Below, one piece after another: positions 10,389 to 22,382 of a stretch of DNA of 27,500 bases. Position 1 is the stretch's first letter. Every line of letters begins with the position of its first letter. Location of the stretch: NCBI GenBank assembly GCA_964020155.1, contig OZ026570.1, positions 1,159,721 through 1,187,220 of the forward strand, written 5' to 3'. The translations under genes were made by a program, and so were the position numbers. The DNA comes from Chondrilla cf. caribensis (Eukaryota > Porifera > Demospongiae > Chondrillida > Chondrillidae). The notes beneath the pieces were generated by a model. It had not been told where the DNA came from. It did not search any database and worked only from the letters and a program-made list of their open reading frames with translations.

Positions 10389-10470
10389 TGAATGGATCCT
10401 TGATCTCCCCCTCTACACAGCATCCACCTTGATAAGAGCAATCCTTACATATAGGCAGTTGTTTAGATAG

Positions 10471-10610
10471 CTACATCCACAAAGGTGCTGGGTTCAATGT
10501 AGAATACTTCACACTGTACACATGATCGCAGTACACACACACAAATATACACACAATCCAAAGTACATACAAACATAGACCATAGAATTTAATGTATGTG
10601 TATATGTATG
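10471..10610 (+). repeat. Dispersed duplication, copy B (pair with 9024-9160)
   Basis: Same-strand copy of 9024-9160. The two copies bracket both 17-bp minisatellites, which suggests a local segmental duplication. GGGTTCAAT in each copy resembles a tRNA B box, but no A box or tRNA fold was found. Confidence 0.85.
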
Positions 10611-10831
10611 CATATGTATGCTTGAAAGGGAAATTAGTTGAAGTAAACTACATAAACACTCTTCTTGTGTATCAACATATCACTGTCTGGTTGGATGTGG
10701 TGACTTCAGCAACAATGCCCGATGTTTACCCCTTGTCAGGTGTGGATATCTCCCCCACACACACCTGCTGACCTAATGGTCGTGTGTACCCTATCAGATC
10801 ATAGCCCTCAAGTACATGGAGGAACACCACA

Positions 10832-10840
<9 letters not shown>

Positions 10841-10869
<29 letters not shown>
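10841..10869. repeat. (CA)n microsatellite
   Basis: Short CA tract of about 29 bp. Confidence 0.9.
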
Positions 10870-10871
<2 letters not shown>

Positions 10872-11007
10872 TTACCTAAGAACACAGGAACCATCCAAAA
10901 ACACTGACAATATTGAATATAACAGGTTTCTTATAAGAGTATCTTTAGTCTACAGTAGAGTTGCCACGATACAGGAAATGTGCACCACGATACTATAATT
11001 ATACATG

Positions 11008-11181
11008 CAGTGAATACTCGTTAATCCACCACAATTTGTTTTTGAAGAATATGGTGGATTACGGGTTGGGCAGATTAACTGGATATTCATTGGTACTTGT
11101 ACATTAGGTTGGTACTGGGAATTTGTGGCCGATTGAAAGGTTTGGAGGATAAAGCAGTGGTGGATCAATGAGAATTCACTG
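11008..11181. mobile_element. MITE family 2, copy a
   Basis: Starts CAGTGAATACTCGTTAATCC and ends with the near reverse complement GAGAATTCACTG. The interior contains CACCACAATTTG and ATGGTGGATTA. Flanked by TG on both sides rather than TA. Two further copies are at 18423-18595 and 20552-21169. Non-autonomous, pogo/Tc1-like by its ends. Confidence 0.8.
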
Positions 11182-11596
11182 TGTATAGGTTTGTAACAAG
11201 GCGTATCCTGTATCTGACTACATTACATGTATTCATACTGTATTTTACATTGGTATCAGATGTTCACTGTTATAACTATAGCACCATGGACACATCGCAG
11301 CATACGTACATGCACACTATAAATTGTCTCCAGCCTCATAACTTCTAACAAGCATATCTGCACAGTAAATACACAGGATTAACACAGGTTCCACCATACC
11401 TGTGTCCACAAGACGTCCTTTGTATAAACAATAAACAAGTGCTATTATATGAAGGTCACAGTGTGCAGTACATACACACATGGGAGTCATTACATCATAG
11501 GCATAAACACACACTGTAGTAACCCACACTATTGCATATTATGAACACATCGTGAATATCAGTGAACAGGGTGCACTGGATGTGGCAGAATATGGT

Positions 11597-11597
<1 letters not shown>
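11182..11597. other. Unique sequence, nothing recognised
   Basis: No gene-like open frame with splice sites on either strand. Confidence 0.35.
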
Positions 11598-11676
<79 letters not shown>

Positions 11677-11761
11677 AAACACACACATAAATGCACAAAC
11701 AACAACAACAACAACAACAACAACACACACACACACACATACACACACACACACACACACA
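11598..11761. repeat. Compound microsatellite (CA)n-(AAC)n-(CA)n
   Basis: (CA)n at 11598-11674, then about nine AAC/CAA units at 11698-11723, then (CA)n to 11761. Confidence 0.95.
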
Positions 11762-12550
11762 ACATAACACACACAATAGTAACATTGTGTATATAACAAA
11801 ATAGGGCTCTGTGGTACGGCAGGACATGTTATATTTGGTACATGCAGTGCACAAGATACTGTTGAACAGTGGTACATGACACCTCCACAGAGCAACACCG
11901 GTTGTGTGATCAGGCAATTAAAACAACATATCAAAGCTTTGATACACAATTCTCTACAATGTTGATGTTTTTTACACAAAGGCGATCCTTGTAGAGGGAA
12001 CATGGAATTTGGTACCAAAGATAATCTTTCAAACACACGGGTAAAAGGAAAGAACATGGCCTGAGGGGGGAGAGTTACAACCAACCCTACCATTACTAGC
12101 TAGGGCTTCCTTCCTTAGTGGGTACGACAAACCCCTCTTGTAAGCCCCCTCTCTTGAATATTATTTTTTTTTACTTCATTGTGTTCCCTTGGCACCAGCA
12201 AGCATTACAGCTGAACAAGAGAGGTGTTTGTTATTTGTTATTACTTATCACATTTGATGAAAACATCAACTTCTAACCCTCTTGTTTGTACACATGGTGT
12301 TGATAATGATATTCATTGATGCAGGTTGCTGATGATGGCATTCATTGCCCTCAAGGACCTGCAACCTGACCACTATCTCTACAATCACATCATAACAAAT
12401 ACAACCACTAGCAACCATATGACCATGAATATCATTAGGTGGTTCATATCTTGTAGTAAAACACACAGTGGCAATGGTCCAGTGGAACACCCCACACATG
12501 CGGAACTTCGGAGGCGATGTCAAGTGGTTAAAAACAAACCAAATACATAC
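11762..12550. other. Expected 3' region of OLA1; terminal exon not found
   Basis: The last OLA1 exon should lie here or further left. The only strong minus-strand acceptor seen is CACCTCTCTTGTTCAG near 12215, and the next codons are CTG then TAA. No stretch encodes the conserved OLA1 C-terminus. Confidence 0.4.
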
Positions 12551-15500
12551 CTTCACAGCTGCTTCTGACCCCAACTCCTTGAAGTCACTGAATTTCATCA
12601 CCTGGGAAACAATAGAAATCAACAGTTAAATTAAAGCCATCATTCTTGTGAAAGCCACCACTGGGAGCTGATGGGGAAGAGTGCTAAGAGTTAGCCACTG
12701 CTGAAAGCAATTAGCACCTTCACTTCCTTCGTTACTGAGAATGGAAGAGTAAACTAACCTTATTCTATCTAAGCCTACCGAATCCATACACAAAAACCAC
12801 TGGTCTCAATGAGAACCCCTCAGACTTGTCAGGGTGCAGGCTTCTCCCAAAGTGTCCCCCAGGCTACAGCTACGAAACCCAGGGTATTTGATACTGGCTC
12901 TGCTTATAAACAACCTAACATTCACTGAATGTCATCTTAGGAATTGAGTCCATATTCCCATTCATGTTGTAAGGCAAAGTAAAAGGGTCTAGAAAGCCAA
13001 CCGATACACACAACAGATTGCTGGAGCACCACACGTCTCCTCAACACCTACAGAAGTCCAATTAAACATAGCATAGCCTACACACAAGTGCTTAAGAGGC
13101 CTGCCCACTCTGGAACTCTGCACAAACTTTGTCCAACTTCCTCAAGTTCCATGTTCACACTACAGGATACAATGTTCGTTGGTACCATAGAGAGAACTGA
13201 CTGTGGAGGATGTCATGTCCCAGTATGCAGACACACGTGTACACTGTTGGTGATTGGCATTGTGTTGGGGTTTTAGCTACAGACACAGAATAGCAGGTCT
13301 CCTTCCTATTCTTCCACACCTCACGTTCACCTGCTACAGCACCCTCTATAGTGTACACAGAATGTCACTTAGACCACCCTTGACAGTACAGTACCTCACT
13401 TAGATCATCCTCCACAGTACAGTGCCTCACTTAGACTACCCTCTACAGTACAGATGTCATTTAGACCACTCTCCATAGTACAGTACCTCACTTAGACCAC
13501 TCTCCATAGTACAGTACACCACTATTACAACATTCACCTCTGCCATGATGAATCCCTTTTCAAAATCTGTGTGAATTTTCCCGGCTGCCTGGGGGGCCTT
13601 TGTTCCCCGCTGTATTGTCCACGCCCTCACCTCATCTGGACCAGCAGTGAAGAAATACTGCAGGTTCAAAGCACTGTAGCCCGTCTTGATGATCTTGGGC
13701 AGGGCACTAGAAGGTAACAGGGAGAATGAAATTAAGAAGGAGAGCTGTAATGTAGACAGGTTGATGCAGAAGGCCACAGTGGAGAATGTGCAAACGTGTA
13801 CACCACAAGGATAATGAGATGGTGGAGGTGACAGCGAAGACACTTTCACTAAATACAACTACAAGACGTGTGACATGGTGGAGGGGTGATGTAGTCAGGG
13901 AGACTGAAAGGATCAAAATGCAGCAAGCATATCATCTGAAATCGTAGCCAAACAGTTCATTATCACTTGTGTTATTTGTCACGATTTTAATGGTGAGTGG
14001 GATAATACATATATGCGTACATTGAATACCAATCTACCAATTGTTACCATTGTGACAATTGGTGGCACCAGTGTAAGTTTTTATCACTTCATGGCTGAAC
14101 AGGACAATGTTATAATCCACCTAACCTGGATATGGCCACTGCTCCATTAAACCTTGAAATACTCATGTGTCGTGTTACTATAATATGCTTATTGCACATT
14201 CTAGGTTTGATACTACAGCCACCTTTCTAATCCAGCTTAGGAAATGAGGTCCCACAGGTGACCACATTAGACAGGTCCTACTGTACATGAGGGCCCACAG
14301 GTGACCACATTAGACAGGTCCTACTGTACATGAGGTCCCACAGGTGACCACATTAGATAGGTTCCACTGTACATGAGGTCCGATAGGTGACCGCTTTAGA
14401 CAGGTTCCACTGTACATGAGGTCCCACAGGTGACCACATTAGACAGGTCCTACTGTACATGAGGGCCCACAGGTGACCACATTAGACAGGTCCTACTGTA
14501 CATAAGGGCCCACAGGTGACCACATTAGATAGGTTCCACTGTACATGAGGTCCCACAGGTGACCACATTAGACAGGTCCTACTGTACATGAGGTCCCACA
14601 GGTGACCACATTAGATAGGTTCCACTGTACTTCCAAATCAAAAAAAATTATAAGTTGACTACCTCTACATTATGGAAACTTTCACACAAACCTCTGTATC
14701 TTCTTTTCTTCTGTGTATTTTTCTGCTTCCTCTGCTCCCATGTCTTGTAGCTAAGGAGTGAAAACAGAGATTATGTGTCTGAATAAAATTCAAAATGGGG
14801 GAGGACTTCATCCTCCTTAGCAACCGTTGCATAGCAGCTTTAACTATCATATCTCTGGCAGTTGGGACACTACCTAGCAACCAGCATCAACATTCTTCAC
14901 TTAACGAACAAATATACAGAAATCCGCTTGTCACAAACACTGAATGGCCAAGTCTACTTAGCAACCAATGTATGTGTAACTGTAAACACACAGACACCTC
15001 AAGCTGATAAGCAGTACATCAGATACATATGTACATACGTATATACATATAATAATATTGTTGGGCAAAATGCACATTTTGGGTTGATGTGATGTTTCCC
15101 ATCCAGCAGGATCACAGATTGGTAGACTGTTTGTGAAAGTTTGTCCAGGGAATTCTTTCCCCACCAAATGCGAAGATAGAGCACTCCTACACATGTTCCT
15201 TATCACCGAGTGTTATCTTTGAGAAACCTTGAGGTAGTCAGAATGGTAGGGTGAGAGTCTCCAACACGACAAAGAATGTCACAAGATTCCACGACTGATA
15301 GTTTTAGAGGGATAGCCGCAGTCAGTGACAATCAACCCTTGTCGAGTCGTCTCAAAACAAAGTGGGAATTTCAGGGACACTATATTTATCCTTGGTAGGA
15401 CTTTGCTATGTCGGGGAAATTTCCAATGCATTACCACAGAAACTAGTTAAATCTATGTCAAGAAATTTGTGATTAATAGGGGGTCCTAAGAACGTATTAG

Positions 15501-18500
15501 TTGTAGAACAATAATGCCTGTACATACTGTACGTACATCACCATAGGAAGTGTTTCAACTCATTTTTTGTTAAGTTGGCAAAATTGTCAACAAGGAGTTT
15601 GTTAAAAGAGAGTTTTACCAGGCAGTGTGATATGGGTAAGTCGGACTTCCAAGGACACCAAATTTAAATCAAACTTGTGTTTCAGTGGCAACCACAAAAA
15701 TATTAGAACCCGTGTTTGGTCAGTCTCCAGCCATTGTGTTACCATGGCAGCCATAGAAACATACTGGGTCTGGCTACCTGTTCAATCCTGGTGTATGGTG
15801 GAGTCTGGACATGACACCCTCAGGGACACTGAAATAAATTCTACTTACCAGACATACTATTATCATAGCTAACCATTCCAAAGAAGATACTGTTAAGACA
15901 AGAATACCATACCTCTTTGACATAGGTGGGAATTTGAGCTGAGTGAGTTTGTCATAAGAGATTTCTGCTGTACAGTCAGTGACGATATACACAAAGGTGA
16001 CACCTAGTGGCTCATTGCCCAGGAATGTAGTTTAAATGGATGGGCTCAACTGGAAGACAAAACACAGGCAGGACCATCCTCACACTGCAGGACCATCCTC
16101 ACATTGCAGGACCATCCTCACACTACAGGACCATCCTCACACTGCAGGACCATCCTCACTCTGCAGGACCATCCTCACTCTGCAGGACCATCCTCACTCT
16201 GCAGGACCATCCTCACACTGCAGGACCATCCTCACACTGCAGGACCATCCTCACACTACAGGACCATCCTCACACTGCAGGACCATCCTCACACTACAGG
16301 ACCATCCTCACACTGCAGGACCATCCTCACACTACAGGACCATCCTCACACTGCAGGACCATCCTCACACTACAGGACCATCCTCACACTGCAGGACCAT
16401 CCTCATACTGCAGGACCATCCTCATACTGCAGGACCATCCTCAATCGGGTACTGAACACGCCTGTGTCCCCTTAAGGTACTCACCGTTGAATGGGTCGGT
16501 GGTGTGGAAATGTCTCACTGCTAAACAGGCAGAGCGTGCTATTAGCGATTGGACCCCTCTCCCCTCTCCACCAGTAGACTGACCCTGGACCAGGTTGGTG
16601 GTGTGGAAATGTCTCACTGCTAAACAGACAGAGCATGCTATTAGCAATTGGACCACCCCTCCCCTCTTCCCTTCTACCAGCAGACTGGCAAGACCCTGGC
16701 TTAAGTACATCTGACATGCTATGAACATCTTCCACATTAACACACTGTCGGATACAGTCTGACTCATGTGAAATGAAAGTACATATGTAAGTATGTGTTG
16801 AATGGGTGATTGGCGGAGGGTGGATATCCGATCTGTGTATATACTAACACAACAGATGGTGTTTGGGTCCTGTTTCTGTGAGAATCCGTCAATCAATCCC
16901 TTATTGATGACACCAATGTAACACAAATACCTCAGTAATCAGAACACCTCTGTAGTGAGGACACCCCTGTAGTAAGGACACCTCCGTAGCGAGGACACTT
17001 CTGTAGTGAGTACACCTCTGTAGTGAGGACACCTCTGTAGTGAGGACACTTCTGTAGTGAGGACACCCCTGTAGTGAGGACACCCCTGTAGTGAGGACAC
17101 CTCTGTAGTGAGGACACCTCTGTAGTGAGGACACTTCTGTAGTGAGGACACCCCTGTAGTGAGGACACCCCTGTAGTGAGGACACCCCTGTAGTGAGGAC
17201 ACCTCTGTAGTGAGGACACCCCTGTAGTGAGCACACTCCTGTACTGAGAACACCCATGTAGTGAGGGCACCTCTGTAGTGAGGACACCTCTGTAGTGAGG
17301 ACACCCCTGTAGTGAGCACACTCCTGTACTGAGAACACCCATGTAGTGAGGACACCTCTGTAGTGAGGACACCCCTGTAGTGAGAACACCCATGTAGTGA
17401 GGGCACCTCTGTAGTGAGGACACCTCTGTAGTGAGGACACCTCTGTAGTGAGAACACCTCTGTAGTGAGGGCACCTCTGTGGTGAGGACACTCATGCAAT
17501 AAGGACACTCATGCAATGAGGACACTCCTGTTGTGAGGACATCTCAGTCTAACATTGTGTGGTACATGGAGAGACTGCACTGCATTCAACAGGTACAAAT
17601 AAGAGGGAAATTCCCAGATAACTCCCAAGAAACCCATACACCTTGTCATCCAAATACTATGTATGGATGCAACTGTGAACTACACATAACAACTCATTTC
17701 AGAACAACCTGAGTGAGTGTTGCTGATCTGTACCTTGAGTTCTAGAGACCCACTGAAAGGTATGCACGTGGCATGGCTGTCATTGGCCACTATCCACTCC
17801 TTTATCTTTACCAGCCTGCAAGCATAGGTAAAAATACCCATGAGTATGTCGCTCAGCAGCTGTCAGTACACACGTACATGCGTGTGTACAAATACCCACG
17901 AGTATGTCGCTCAGCAGCTGTCAGTACACACGTACATGCGTGTGTACAAATACCCATGAGTATGTATCTCAGCAGCTGTCAGTACACATGTACGTACATG
18001 TGTATGTACATATCTACCAGGTACACACACAGTCACAGTACATACAGTAGACACAGAATAGACAGTATGTACAGTACATACAGGACATACAGCACATACA
18101 GTATGTATATACGAACATATGTACAGAACACATACAGTACATACAGTACATACATCTGCACAGAATACATGTGGTACATACAGCACATACAGTACATACG
18201 TATATACATACATATATACCATTTGTTTTTCTTCCTAGTGTAGTCCTTTTCTGACATGTTGATAAGATAAATGACAGGCTTCGACGTGAGCAGCAGGTGC
18301 TTGTTGAGGACTTCTATATCCATTGAGGACCACTCTCCGAATCTAACTTCCTTCTTCTCCACAGCCAACATGTGCTCAGCTTTCTTCAAGCAGTCCTAAG
18401 GGTGCACGTATATATGTATGTACAGTGAATTTTTGTTAACTACCACCACTTTGTCCACCAACCTTTTAATCCACCACAATTTCCCAATACCAATATAATG

Positions 18501-19316
18501 TACAAGTACCAAAAAATATCCAGTTAATCCACCGAACTCGTTAATCCACCATATTCTTCAAAAATGAAGTGCGGTGGATTAACGAGTATTCACTGTACAT
18601 ACATGCCTGCATATGTAATAGATCTATGCGATGATGGCAAAACCACATCACAATAACAGGCAGCAATATCACAATTATCACAATGACTAATAATACTGTG
18701 ATTTTGAGCTTTCTATAATGATTAGAATCGGAAATATGATGCATTCTAGAAGAAATGTTTAAAGTAGACGAAATATATTACTAAAACTGATTAAGTAAGT
18801 ATGTTTTGAGCAATGTATGTACATATCAATTCATTCTAGTTTTTTGAATTGAAAACACTGACATATGTACATTTTCAGGAAGTAAATAAAGGCGGAATGA
18901 GTGCTATCACAATATCACAGGATAAACATACAATAATTGTATTATCGTGCACACGCTCAATATGTACATATTTAATTAATAACTTTCACGATAAGACCTC
19001 CAAACCCACATATTCTGGTTTCTGTTTCTTGTCTCCTCCTCTTACGACCATCTTCTCCAAGGAAGCTAATCTCGCTTCAACATACTGCTCGTCCTTCTTC
19101 ATCAGCTCCTCTCTGATGATCTCCAGATCCCTCACTGGATCCACCTCCCCCTCCACATGAACTATCTCTGCATCATCAAACACTCCTAATGTGATGGATA
19201 TGTACATGAATGAACACATCTAGAATGGCTATTAAAAGCACATATATTGTACATGTTTAATGTATGCTGCATGTGCATGTCATGCACACATACATTCTTG
19301 TATGCACGCACACCCG

Positions 19317-19360
<44 letters not shown>

Positions 19361-19436
19361 CACACACACTGACACACACACATATGCATGCACACATACC
19401 CAACACACACCCAACACACACACACACACACACGCG

Positions 19437-19494
<58 letters not shown>

Positions 19495-19501
19495 CGCGCG
19501 T

Positions 19502-19540
<39 letters not shown>

Positions 19541-19592
19541 CACACACACTGATACACACACACATACATGCACACATACCCAACACACACCC

Positions 19593-19644
<52 letters not shown>

Positions 19645-21789
19645 AGAGGCACTCACTCAGGATGTGAAATATAGCATCACAGGCACTGATGTGGGACAGG
19701 AATGCGTTGCCCAGACCTTGTCCCTCGTGAGCTCCCTTTACCAGTCCAGCGATGTCCACTACGTTGAGGAAGGCGGGCACACGACTACAGGGAGGAGAGA
19801 GGAGTAGTGAACAGCAAATAGCATCTGTTGTCATAGAAACAGTATTATTATACAGCAATTTTATAACGTATAAAGCGCTAGCAACAGTATAAAGCGTTAG
19901 CAGCGGATGCTATACTGGTTAAGACATTGATACTTGGGTATTAGGACATATAAAATACCAAGTCCCGAAGGTGCAAAGTATCCGAGGGTGAGTGTATTTT
20001 ATATGTCATAATGCCCTTGTGCCCATGTCTTAACCAGTATAGCAACCGTTTCTAACGCTTTATACTGTTGCTGGCGCTTTATACATTATAAAATTGCTGT
20101 AGAATAGTACTGTTTCTATGGTAACGGATGCTATATGTCATAATGCCCTCATGCCCATGTCTTAACCACTAAATGGAAGCACACCGATACAGGATTTAGC
20201 CAATATTCTGATAACCAGTAAAATAAAACAATATAGAATATAATATATACGTACAATATAGGTCGATACTCATAAATGTTCCAATATTTCGCACACAAGA
20301 TTGGTAGCATTGGAGTCGATGGATTCACTCCAACGAGACCAACGAGAACATAACTACTGGACAAAAAGTACGAATGATGAGTTCAGAGTCCAACTTGAGT
20401 GACTTCAAAATATCCCCAAAAGACTGGGGCCGTCCTGGACATTCTCATAATGTAGTAAACTCAAAGGAAAATGACCAACACATGACCAACACATGACCAA
20501 CACATGACAATGAAATGTATATGTGCATGCCAATTCACTATTAGCTACATACAGTGAATTCTCGTTAGTCCAGCACCACTTCATCTGCCAAATCATGTAA
20601 TCCACCACAATTATCCAGTACCAATATAATGTACAAGTACCAATGAATATCCAGTTAATCCGCCTAACTCGTTAAACCACCATATTCTTTGAAAACGAAT
20701 TGTGGCAGATTAATGAGTACCGTAGAAGCCAGTTGTTTAGCACATATTGTTATTAGGCACATAAACCACTAGCTTCACATGTAATGTGGCCTCCATGAAG
20801 TAAAAAGTACCACATATTTTTTGATAAGTGGCGAGGGGCGTGGCCGACGATGTCCTCCGACTTGACAACGGACACTGCATATCTGCCGTGAACGTTTCCT
20901 GGTTCTCGCTGAACAGTAAGCGTCTCTCCTAATCGGGGAGTCCGTATGGCTTTATAAATGTGGTGCCTAAAACGATACTTTCCAAAATGAACGTTGTAGC
21001 TGCTTGCAATGGTTGTTCTGCCATTTTATGCACACTTTCATTATGATACAGAGTATAGGGAGCCATAAACGGACATGGTATACAGATCTTTGGTTATTAA
21101 GTGCATATTTTTTTGTTGCGACTTTTACTAGCACATATGCTAAACAACCGGCATCTACGGTATTCACTGTATATCAATAACAAAATGACCAATTAATATA
21201 AAAGAATGATAGCTGATAACGAACAGGCCGTTACCATATCAGTACAGTGGAACCTCTCTATTAAGGACACTTCGGGACCTTGATTTTAGTCCTTATTACA
21301 GAGGTGTCCTCAATTCAGAGGTCACTTAATACACTACAGTACTACACTGGGACACAGAATGGTGTCCTTATTATAGAGGTTTTTGCAATTCAGAGGTTTG
21401 TAATAGAGAGGTTCCACTGTATAACCCCAAACGATGGCAATATCCATTAAGAGGATGTCAAAATAATACAACCACTGACACTACAAGGACCAATACATGT
21501 AGACGTTAGACAAGGCATCAAAACTGCGGAAGCAATTACATCCCAATTAATCACGACCTTATGTTAAAGTGAGACCTCATGACATAGCGGAGTCTCATAT
21601 GATTGCGAAACTTCCCCCTTGATAGTAAACTGGTTCCTATGTACGTGTGCCCTGTTTTCAATGCACTTAACTAAAGTTTCCACAGGTTAAATTCTTCAAC
21701 ACATACATATATTTGAGATAAGAACTATTAGTACATACGTACACAGGCAAATATATGTATTAGGTTGGTTGAAAAATCCAATAGCAGCA

Positions 21790-21864
<75 letters not shown>

Positions 21865-22258
21865 CGCTGGTTTGTGTGCTTGACAAAGGTAGTCATACCG
21901 CTCATCAGGAACAGCAACACGACGTATAAAGGAAAAGATAAAGTAGTAAAGAATTTAAAGTCCAAATAACCCCACTGTTTCATTACTATCACAGTTAGTA
22001 TGTATGTATGTACTATACTATATGATATATACATCTTATCAGTGTAAATATGAAAGGGGATAGTCTAACTGGCATTACTAAGTAAAATGGCTGTCATTGG
22101 TCCTATGTACATATAGTCTGGTGAGGCAGTCTTCAAATTAACTGCCTCTGGTGGATTAGGGTCTGGACATACTCGTACGCACATATTATACACGATCTGA
22201 ATATCAGGTGCCCAAAATCAGATTGCAGAATTTGTATGTGTACGAGAAACAACCACAA

Positions 22259-22319
<61 letters not shown>

Positions 22320-22351
22320 CACGTACACGCGCGCGCACACACACACACACG

Positions 22352-22382
<31 letters not shown>

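Noticed and set aside
10002..10441. Minus-strand repetitive frames over the 17-bp array, and similar frames at 16036-16582 and 16901-17525
   Set aside because: Open only because short tandem units recur; the same unit is open in several frames at once.
12130..12220. Acceptor near 12215 as the true last OLA1 exon (Leu-stop)
   Set aside because: It would delete the conserved C-terminal strand of the TGS domain. Kept only as a possibility under the missing-exon finding.
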